A stretch of DNA of 64,000 nucleotides from Ottowia oryzae (GTDB taxonomy: Bacteria > Pseudomonadota > Gammaproteobacteria > Burkholderiales > Burkholderiaceae_C), in contig NZ_CP027666.1 of NCBI RefSeq assembly GCF_003008535.1, positions 2,221,501 to 2,285,500 of the forward strand, written 5' to 3'. The position numbers were made by a program, and so were the translations under genes. The first letter of the stretch is position 1, and each line of letters begins with the position of its first letter. The notes under the pieces were generated by a model, which worked only from the letters and a program-made list of their open reading frames with translations, had not been told where the DNA came from and did no database searches. Shown here in pieces: positions 58,005 through 64,000 of this stretch.

Positions 58005-59162
58005 ATGAACACACCCGCCAATTACGTCGGCCTTCCGCCCACGGAGGACCCGCAGATCGTGGGCCTCCGCGACCAGTTCCAGGCCATGGACAACTTCACC
58101 CAGGTGTTCGCCATCCGCCCCGGCGACCGCGTGCTGTTCCTGGCCGACCCGCTGCTGGACCCACGCGTCATTCAGGCCGTGCTGGGCCTGGCGCGCGCGC
58201 GTGGCGCCACCGCGCGCATTTACATGGAGCCGAGCACACGCGTGACCGAGGTGCCCGAGGGCATCCGCGCGCTGCTGGAAGACGCGACCTTCGTCGTGTC
58301 CACCTGGTTCTGCTCGATCATCGACCCGCTGTGCATCCAGTTGCGCCGCCAGGGCCAGCGCTGGGTGAAGATCACCTACTTCCGCAATCTGGACCTGCTC
58401 AAGACGCCGCAGGCGCGCTTTCCGCTCGAGGTGATCGGCGAGTTGACGCGCGCCACCGCTGCGCGCTATCCGACCGGGCAGGCGTTCGATCTGCGTTTCA
58501 CCGACGAGCGCGGCAGCGATTTCCGCATCCACTTCACCCCAGAAATGCGCGAGCGCCAGCTGGGCACCAACCGCTGGCGCGGCCAGATGACGGCGGCGGA
58601 AAACGGTGCCTATGTGCATTACCTGCCCACCCACGGGCCGAACCTGTGGGACCACAACTCGGTGAACAACGACATGTCGGTCAAGACCGGGATGTCGGGC
58701 GTGTTGTACCCGCAGTGGGCGATCGGCTTCGAGCGCCCGTTTGCCGAACGCATTGGCGTGCATTTCGAGGGCGAATACGTGTCGCGCGTAGAGGGCGAAT
58801 CGGAAGACGCCAAGGTGCTGCGCGAGATGCTCGTCGGCGGCCGCATGATCGAAGGCGGCGGCTGCGGCTTCAACCCCAAGGCGCCGAGGCACACGGTGTA
58901 CCCTGCGGGCTCCAACGCGCCGGGTGCGCTGCACTTCGGCATCGACCTGGCCAAGCCCAGCGACTACATCCGGCGCGTCATGCCGGATTGGGAGGAGCCA
59001 CCGGTCCACATGGACCTGATCACGCTGGATGGCACTGTGCACGCAGGCGACAACCTGCTGATCGACAAGGGGTTTCTGTGTGCGCTGCGCGATCCGTCGG
59101 TGGTCGAGCTGGCCAGCCGTTATGGCGATCCGATCGAATTGCTGGAAGTGCCGGTGTACTGA
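58005..59162 (+). CDS. NicX/M29-fold protein in the phthalate-type cluster
   Basis: The 385-residue protein is cytoplasmic, with a fold like M29 aminopeptidases and 2,5-dihydroxypyridine 5,6-dioxygenase (NicX). Its putative metal ligands are His310 (GALHFGID) and the pair His335/Asp337 (PVHMDLITLDGTVHAGD), matching the His, His, Asp set that I recall for NicX. An N-terminal sugar-like alpha/beta domain precedes it (GDRVLFLADPLLDPRVIQAV). It is 12 bases after the solute-binding gene stop, in the same operon. Ring cleavage or hydrolysis of a phthalate-type product is possible; aminopeptidase activity is the annotation a search may give. Confidence 0.7.
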   Translation: MNTPANYVGLPPTEDPQIVGLRDQFQAMDNFTQVFAIRPGDRVLFLADPLLDPRVIQAVLGLARARGATARIYMEPSTRVTEVPEGIRALLEDATFVVSTWFCSIIDPLCIQLRRQGQRWVKITYFRNLDLLKTPQARFPLEVIGELTRATAARYPTGQAFDLRFTDERGSDFRIHFTPEMRERQLGTNRWRGQMTAAENGAYVHYLPTHGPNLWDHNSVNNDMSVKTGMSGVLYPQWAIGFERPFAERIGVHFEGEYVSRVEGESEDAKVLREMLVGGRMIEGGGCGFNPKAPRHTVYPAGSNAPGALHFGIDLAKPSDYIRRVMPDWEEPPVHMDLITLDGTVHAGDNLLIDKGFLCALRDPSVVELASRYGDPIELLEVPVY

Positions 59163-59255
59163 GCGCCGGGGGGCGGGGCGCAGGCCGCGGCTGAACCGCC
59201 GCGCCTGGCCCGCCGGCAGCGCCAAAAAAAGTTTGATCCGGTCAAGCGACAGGGC

Positions 59256-59284
59256 TTGCAAATACTTAGGTATCGAATAATAAT
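59256..59284 (+). promoter_or_regulatory. promoter of the oxygenase gene with a MarR-type operator in the spacer
   Basis: TTGCAA (59256-59261) and AATAAT (59279-59284) are spaced 17 bases, a good sigma-70 promoter. The spacer begins with ATAC-TTAG-GTAT (59262-59273), a near-perfect palindrome. The MarR-type regulator encoded at 61671-62171 is the natural candidate to bind it. Confidence 0.55.
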
Positions 59285-59319
59285 CGCGACCTGCGCACAG
59301 ACATGAAGGACAACACAGC

Positions 59320-60642
59320 ATGATGACCGCCGCTGAAAACGATCTGCTTTGCCGCGTCGAGGGCGATGCGCCCATGGGGCAGCTGATGCGACAACACTGG
59401 ACGCCGGTTTGCCTGATCGAAGAAGTGGCCGAACCGGACGGTGCGCCGGTCAAGGCGCGCGTCTATGGCGAAGACCTGGTGGTGTTCCGTGATTCCGACG
59501 GCACCGTTGGCGTGCTGGACGAAAAATGCCCGCACCGGCGCGTATCCCTGGTGTACGGCCGCAACGAAGAGGGCGGCCTGCGCTGCCTCTACCACGGCTG
59601 GAAGATGGACACGCAGGGCAACGTGCTGGAGATGGTGTCGGAGCCGGCTGCCAGCGGCTTCGTCGAAAAGGTCAAGCACAAGGCTTTTCCAGTGCAAGAG
59701 TGGGGCGGTTTCGTCTGGGCCTGGTTCGGTGCGGCCGACAAGGTGCCCCCGTTCACGCCGCCCGCCTGGGCACCGACGCAGGACACACGCGTCTCGGTCG
59801 CCAAGGTGCTGCTGCCCTGCAACTGGGCGCAGATTCTGGAAGGGGCGATCGATTCGGCGCACTCGTCCAGCTTGCATTCGTCCGACATGGTGCCGGCGCG
59901 CGTGGACGGTGCCCAGGCAACCGAAAACAGCTGGCTGCGCCCCTCCACCGACAAATCGCCACGCCTGCAAGCCCAGCGCGGGGAATACGGTTTTCGCTAC
60001 GCCGCGATCCGCCGCCCGATCAAGGATGCGGCGACGCACGACTATGTGCGCTCCACGGTGTTCGTCGCGCCGTACTCGGTGCTGATCCCGCCCAACAACC
60101 TCTACAACGTGGCCAACGTCAACGTGCCGATGGACGACACCCACACGGCGTTCTACTTCATTGCCTGGGGCCATCCCAGCAAGACGCCTGAAACGGCGAC
60201 CTGGCGGCGCTTCCTGCGCCAGACAATCGGCATCGATCTGGACGACCGCTACCGTCCGCTGCGCAACGAGGACAACCGCTTCTGGCAAAACCGCGAGGCG
60301 ATGAAGGCAGGCAACTTCACCGGCATCACCGGCTTCCCCAACCAGGACGTGGCGATGTGGGTCAGCATGGGCCCGATCGCCAACCGTGCGGACGAGCGCC
60401 TGGGCGCCAGCGATCTGGCGATCGTGGAATTCCGCAAGCAGATGCTCGAAGCCGTGAAGGCCGTCCAGCAGGGCGAGTCGGCGATCGGGACCGGCAGCAA
60501 GGCGATTCCAGCCGAGGTCTGCGCCTACCAGGCGGTCATCCCCAAGACCACCGATTGGCGCGAGCATGCGGTGCACTACGTCTGGCTCGACAAAGTCGAG
60601 CGCGCCGAAGAACTGGAACCGTCTTACTCCGTGGGAACCTGA
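59320..60642 (+). CDS. pht3: phthalate 4,5-dioxygenase-type Rieske oxygenase
   Basis: The 440-residue oxygenase inserts both atoms of O2 into a phthalate-like ring. The Rieske ligands are Cys70, His72, Cys89 and His92 (EKCPHRRVSLVYG then RCLYHGW). The iron site has Asp178, His181 and His186 in GAIDSAHSSSLHS, and Asn168 lies nearby. It needs the reductase encoded at 63369-64000. The ATG at 59320 is preceded by AAGGACAACACAGC. Other phthalate-family substrates (isophthalate, hydroxyphthalate) cannot be excluded. The name ophA2 is also in use. Confidence 0.88.
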   Translation: MMTAAENDLLCRVEGDAPMGQLMRQHWTPVCLIEEVAEPDGAPVKARVYGEDLVVFRDSDGTVGVLDEKCPHRRVSLVYGRNEEGGLRCLYHGWKMDTQGNVLEMVSEPAASGFVEKVKHKAFPVQEWGGFVWAWFGAADKVPPFTPPAWAPTQDTRVSVAKVLLPCNWAQILEGAIDSAHSSSLHSSDMVPARVDGAQATENSWLRPSTDKSPRLQAQRGEYGFRYAAIRRPIKDAATHDYVRSTVFVAPYSVLIPPNNLYNVANVNVPMDDTHTAFYFIAWGHPSKTPETATWRRFLRQTIGIDLDDRYRPLRNEDNRFWQNREAMKAGNFTGITGFPNQDVAMWVSMGPIANRADERLGASDLAIVEFRKQMLEAVKAVQQGESAIGTGSKAIPAEVCAYQAVIPKTTDWREHAVHYVWLDKVERAEELEPSYSVGT

Positions 60643-60646
60643 GCCA

Positions 60647-61636
60647 ATGGCCAAGCTGCAACTTTCCGTCGCCATGGGCGACTACGATCGCACGCGCGCT
60701 CTGCTGGATGGCCGTGTCCAGATCGATGGCGTGGACCCGGTCTACATGACGCTGTACCCGGAGGAGATGTTCTTCCGCGCCATGCGCAGTCAGGAGTTCG
60801 ACATCTGCGAGCTCTCGTTTTCCAGCTACACCGTGAAAACCGCGAACGGCGACTGTCCCTACATCGCCGTGCCCGTCTTCCTGTCGCGCGCCTTCCGCCA
60901 CACCTCGATCTACGTACGCAAGGACCGCATTCGCAAGCCGGAAGACCTGAAGGGCAAGCGCATCGGGGTGCCGGAATACCAGCTCAGCGCCAACGTGTGG
61001 GCGCGCGCCATTCTGCAGGACGACTATGGCGTGCACCCCGAAGACGTGACCTGGGTGCGCGGCGGCATCGAGACGCCCGGACGTCCCGAAAAGATTCCGC
61101 TGAAGTTGCCGGCCGGCGTGCGCCTGGAATCGGCGCCGGAGGACACCACGATTTCCGACATGCTGGACCGCGGCGAGATCGACGGCTTCATGGCGCCGCG
61201 ACCCCCCAGCGCCCATGTGCTGGCCAACCCGAATGTGGGCTGGCTGTTCGACGACCCGACCGCCACCGCCAAGGACTATTACAAGCGCACCCGCGTGTTC
61301 CCCATCATGCACGTGGTGGGTGTGCGCAAGACACTTGCCGAGCAGCATCCGTGGCTGCCGGGTGCGGTGTTCAAGGCGTTCTCCCAATCCAAGGCAGCGG
61401 CGTTGGAGGCCTTGTCCGACACCTCCGCGACCAAGGTCACCCTGCCTTTTGTGGAAGAGCAGCTCAAGGCCGCGCGCGAGGCCATGGGCGACGACTACTG
61501 GTCCTACGGCGTCGCGCCCAACCGCCAGACGCTGGAAACCTTCCTGCGCCACCACCATTCGCAGGGCCTGTCCTCGCGCCACCTCACGGTGGAAGAGCTC
61601 TTCCATCCCGCGACGTACGAAAGCTACGTCATCTGA
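60647..61636 (+). CDS. pht5: 4,5-dihydroxyphthalate decarboxylase
   Basis: The enzyme removes one carboxyl group from 4,5-dihydroxyphthalate to give protocatechuate. The 329 residues fit Pht5: SVAMGDYDRTRALLDGRVQIDGVDP, MRSQEFDICELSFSSYTVKTANGDCPYIAVPVFLSRAFRHTSIYV and HPWLPGAVFKAFSQSKAAALEALSDTSATKVTLPFVEEQL. The fold is that of periplasmic-binding proteins, so searches may call it an ABC substrate-binding protein, but it has no signal peptide. It starts four bases after the oxygenase stop, in one operon. Confidence 0.9.
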   Translation: MAKLQLSVAMGDYDRTRALLDGRVQIDGVDPVYMTLYPEEMFFRAMRSQEFDICELSFSSYTVKTANGDCPYIAVPVFLSRAFRHTSIYVRKDRIRKPEDLKGKRIGVPEYQLSANVWARAILQDDYGVHPEDVTWVRGGIETPGRPEKIPLKLPAGVRLESAPEDTTISDMLDRGEIDGFMAPRPPSAHVLANPNVGWLFDDPTATAKDYYKRTRVFPIMHVVGVRKTLAEQHPWLPGAVFKAFSQSKAAALEALSDTSATKVTLPFVEEQLKAAREAMGDDYWSYGVAPNRQTLETFLRHHHSQGLSSRHLTVEELFHPATYESYVI

Positions 61637-61670
61637 GCACGGTCCGGGTCGGCGTCAGGCCGACAGGCGG

Positions 61671-62171
61671 TCAATTGACGGGCGCGGGGCGGGAGGGATC
61701 TTCGGCGGCGAGGTTCTCGATCATGCCCAGCAGTGCCTTGCGCACGGTGGCGATGGTGCGGGGCGGCATGCCTTTTGTGCTGACCATGTTCACTTCCTCG
61801 GCCAGGGGAACCAGCAGCGGCTCCAGCGCGCGGCCCTTGTCGGTCAGGAAGATGTGGACATTCTTGCGGTTGCCGGCCAACTGACGGCGCTCGATCAAAC
61901 CGGCGGCTTCCATGGCCTTGACCGCGCTGAAGGTGGTGGGTTCCATCACCCCCGCGGATTCGCTCAGCTCGCGCTGCGTCAGCCCATCGGTTGCCCACAG
62001 GATGCGCAGAAAGGTCCAGTGGCCAAACGACACATCGTGCTCGGACAGCCGTTGCTGCAAGGCGCGCATCTGCATCCGCGCCACGTCGCGGATCAGGTGC
62101 GCCAGGCGGTCTTCGGGAAGAAGTTCTCGCCAGTGATGAAGAAGGCGTTCGGCACCGATTCGATCGTTCAT
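61671..62171 (-). CDS. MarR family regulator of the phthalate-type cluster
   Basis: The 166-residue protein has the MarR winged helix (SFGHWTFLRILWATDGLTQRELSESAGVMEPTTFSAVKAMEAAGLIERRQLAGNRKNVHIFLTDKG). It is encoded opposite the oxygenase operon and between the decarboxylase and dehydrogenase genes. A palindrome in the oxygenase promoter suits it. The ATG at 62171 was chosen; a TTG at 62192 is also possible and overlaps the dehydrogenase stop. Confidence 0.87.
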   Translation of the reverse strand: MNDRIGAERLLHHWRELLPEDRLAHLIRDVARMQMRALQQRLSEHDVSFGHWTFLRILWATDGLTQRELSESAGVMEPTTFSAVKAMEAAGLIERRQLAGNRKNVHIFLTDKGRALEPLLVPLAEEVNMVSTKGMPPRTIATVRKALLGMIENLAAEDPSRPAPVN

Positions 62172-62175
62172 AGCG

Positions 62176-63372
62176 TCATGAGGGGGCGGCAACCTGCCTT
62201 TCCAAAGGAATGTCGGTGCCTGAGGCTTCAGATTTCAGCATCGCCAGACAGACTTCCAGCGTCGCACGCGACCATTCTCCACCATGGGCGGGCAGGGCAC
62301 CGTCCCGCGCCACCCGCCACAACTCGTCGATCACTTCCGCGCGGGGTACTTCCGGCAGCTTGATGGGCACGAACTCGATCCCGGCTTGAGACACCACTTC
62401 GACGCCGGTCGGCGTCAGGCGCAGATCGGCCAGGTCGCAGCTGACGATGACCGGGCCAAAATGCTGCGCCGCGTCCGGCCCGCGCAGGGTGGGCATGGTG
62501 AAGGCGGTTCCACCAAAATTGCGCGCCGCCTTCAAGTCGACTTCGGCCGCTTCACTGGTCGCGGCGGCCAGACGCGCGCGCGTGGCCTGGTGCGCGTCGC
62601 GCGCCTTGGCGGTGCCCATTTCGCCCACACCGTCCATTTGGGTGTCGCTGTCGTAGAAGCCGTAACCGTTGTAGCTGATCGAGGCGAATGCGCCATTGGC
62701 GAACTGCAGCAGCGCGCTGTACGCGCCTTCGGTGGGGCGGCTGGCATCCCATCGGCCCATTAGCGCGCGCACCGTCCGCGTTTCGCCCCCGGCCAGCAGG
62801 CGCACGATGTCGACTTGGTGCGCCGCCTGGCTGAACACCACGCCGCCGCCGCGCGCCGTGTCCAGCTCTTCGGGCCGCCTGGGGCGGTACAGGAAATCGG
62901 TGTATTGCAGGGCGTGCACCATGCGCACCGCGCCATAGCGTCCGCTGGCGATCAGCTCGTGCGCCAATAAAACGGGCGCGTTGAAGCTGTGGCTGTGGCC
63001 GACGATCAAGCGCGTACCCGCGCGCGCACACACCTCCACCATCGTGTCGGCGTCGGCCATGCTGAGTGCCATGGGCTTTTCAACCAGCACGTGCTTGCCG
63101 CGCTCGGCCGCCAGCTGAACGTGGCGTGCGTGCATTTGGTGCGGCGTGGCCAAGTACACCCATTCCACGTCGGGGTGATCGCACACGCTCTGCTCGTCGC
63201 CCAGCGCCACACCACCGAAGGTGGTTTCGAACGCGGCACGCGCGCCAGGGTGAGGGTCATAGGCGGCGACCAGCCGCACACGCGGGTCGCCCAGGAAGGT
63301 GGGCAACATCAACGTGAACGCACGCCCCAGGCCCAGCACGCCCAGGCGGATCGGCTCGGCGGTTGCGCTCAC
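62176..63372 (-). CDS. pht4: phthalate 4,5-cis-dihydrodiol dehydrogenase (Gfo/Idh/MocA type)
   Basis: The enzyme oxidises cis-4,5-dihydrodiol-phthalate to 4,5-dihydroxyphthalate. The 398-residue protein has an N-terminal Rossmann fold (IRLGVLGLGRAFTLMLP), the EKP motif (GKHVLVEKPMALSMADADTMVE) and the C-terminal substrate domain (ARGGGVVFSQAAHQVDIVRLL). Pht4 of Pseudomonas is of this family, unlike most dihydrodiol dehydrogenases. The start is GTG 63372, which overlaps the reductase stop (GTGA). A generic dehydrogenase is the alternative if the substrate is not a phthalate. Confidence 0.85.
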   Translation of the reverse strand: MSATAEPIRLGVLGLGRAFTLMLPTFLGDPRVRLVAAYDPHPGARAAFETTFGGVALGDEQSVCDHPDVEWVYLATPHQMHARHVQLAAERGKHVLVEKPMALSMADADTMVEVCARAGTRLIVGHSHSFNAPVLLAHELIASGRYGAVRMVHALQYTDFLYRPRRPEELDTARGGGVVFSQAAHQVDIVRLLAGGETRTVRALMGRWDASRPTEGAYSALLQFANGAFASISYNGYGFYDSDTQMDGVGEMGTAKARDAHQATRARLAAATSEAAEVDLKAARNFGGTAFTMPTLRGPDAAQHFGPVIVSCDLADLRLTPTGVEVVSQAGIEFVPIKLPEVPRAEVIDELWRVARDGALPAHGGEWSRATLEVCLAMLKSEASGTDIPLERQVAAPS

Positions 63373-64000
63373 AGATCGATCACCAGCGGACCGGATTTGG
63401 CGCGCGACACGCAAATCATGACGTGGTCGGCCTTCTCCTCGTCCAGCAGCACCATGTCGCGATGGTCCGCTTCGCCGCCCAGCAGGCGCTGCTTGCAAGT
63501 CCCGCAGGTCCCGCTTTCGCAGGAGCTGGCCATATCGATGCCCTTGTCGCGTGCGACCTCCAGGATGGAGCGGCCGACGGGGACTTCCAGCTCCACACCG
63601 GAGCGCGCGAGTTTCACCGTGAATGGCTGGTCGTCCGCATGAGGCTTGGTGTCGCCGCCAAAGCTTTCAAAGTGCACGGTGCTGCTGGGCCAGTGGCCGG
63701 TCATGTCCTTGACCGCGTCCATCAGCCCGCGCGGGCCGCAGCAGTAGACATGCTGCCCCGTCGGTGTTCCCGGCTTTTCCAGCTCCGGCCACAGGTCGTA
63801 GGAATTCTGCAGGTTGCCCTCATCGTGGTGGATGACCACATGCGGCTTGAGCGGCGAGTTGGCGATTTCCGCCAGAAACGGCGTGTCCTCGGCGCTGCGG
63901 GTCAGGTAGTACAGCTTGAACTTGCGGTCGCCTGCGTTCAGCAGGGTGCGCGCCATCGCCAGCATGGGGGTGATGCCGATGCCGCCGGCAATCAGCACGA
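63369..64000 (-). CDS. pht2: phthalate dioxygenase-type reductase, N terminus beyond the window
   Basis: This is the C-terminal 210 residues of a ferredoxin reductase of the PDR/VanB family, which passes electrons from NADH through FMN to the Rieske oxygenase. The visible part starts in the NAD-binding domain (LIAGGIGITPMLAMARTLL), continues with VYCCGPRGLMDAV and ends with a plant-type 2Fe-2S domain (SSCESGTCGTCKQRLLGG...VMICVSRA) with all four cysteines. The FMN domain lies beyond the window. The coding stop overlaps the dehydrogenase start. Confidence 0.9.
   Translation of the reverse strand, partial: VLIAGGIGITPMLAMARTLLNAGDRKFKLYYLTRSAEDTPFLAEIANSPLKPHVVIHHDEGNLQNSYDLWPELEKPGTPTGQHVYCCGPRGLMDAVKDMTGHWPSSTVHFESFGGDTKPHADDQPFTVKLARSGVELEVPVGRSILEVARDKGIDMASSCESGTCGTCKQRLLGGEADHRDMVLLDEEKADHVMICVSRAKSGPLVIDL

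Noticed and set aside
56946..59453. Long open frame (835 codons) on the minus strand across the solute-binding and NicX-like genes
   Set aside because: It is an antisense shadow with no ribosome-binding site and no motif, while the plus strand has two clear families.
60647..61636. ABC transporter substrate-binding protein
   Set aside because: The fold is similar, but there is no signal peptide, the sequence matches 4,5-dihydroxyphthalate decarboxylase throughout, and it directly follows the oxygenase gene.

Overview
The window is GC-rich chromosome from a betaproteobacterium, most probably of the family Comamonadaceae (relatives of Acidovorax, Comamonas, Ottowia). This rests on the type of the housekeeping proteins, on gene orders such as sigma factor-DUF3619, ilvB-ilvN-ilvC-pssA-leuA, and aat-bpt, on IPTL-CTERM-like secreted proteins, and on a dense family of short intergenic repeats carrying GCGCTGGCAGCTAT. 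I count about 22 copies between 3.2 and 56.1 kb.

Layout. 0-1.1 kb: an ECF sigma factor with DUF3619 and the first codons of a further secreted protein. 1.4-9.6 kb: branched-chain amino acid and phospholipid genes (ilvB, ilvN, ilvC, pssA), then two different 2-isopropylmalate synthases in tandem; the first is preceded by what looks like a leucine attenuator. 9.7-17.3 kb: a penicillin-binding protein, an N-end-rule operon (Nudix, aat, bpt, IclR), a MarR regulator, an OmpA-type lipoprotein, maiA and pgeF. 17.5-21.4 kb: the polyhydroxybutyrate operon phaC-phaA-phaB. 21.7-42 kb: mixed single genes (dusA, an EamA exporter, glutaminase, an epimerase with a divergent LysR regulator, pdxY, a SMUG1-type uracil-DNA glycosylase, a fused betaine-type ABC substrate-binding/permease protein, an Mrr-type membrane nuclease, a XanB2/FkbO-like chorismatase and several unknowns).

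42.4-55 kb is the accessory part. It holds a Fic protein gene with three truncated or decayed relatives nearby, a Phd/VapC toxin-antitoxin pair, a CopG-type regulator with a PHB depolymerase-type esterase, and a clearly AT-richer three-gene cassette: cytosine-5 DNA methyltransferase, a ParB/Srx-like protein, and a protein with a PD-(D/E)XK-like DGGID...QC signature. The cassette is bounded by short TCAGA-containing repeats in inverted orientation. Beside its first gene lies a foreign fragment of the 3' end of a second, divergent glnS. Next to that come a zeta-toxin-like kinase coupled to the native glnS, and glnS itself. I take the cassette to be a horizontally acquired defence or restriction-modification-like system inserted downstream of glnS. 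It is the best candidate for an undescribed system here.

56-64 kb is an aromatic catabolism cluster of phthalate 4,5-dioxygenase type: reductase (cut by the window end), Rieske oxygenase, Gfo/Idh/MocA dihydrodiol dehydrogenase and 4,5-dihydroxyphthalate decarboxylase. With it go a Bug/TctC-type solute-binding protein, GntR and MarR regulators, and a NicX/M29-fold protein that is not a standard member of such clusters. Together these would convert a phthalate-like diacid to protocatechuate or a close analogue.

All calls come from reading the sequence and remembered family motifs; no database search was run.
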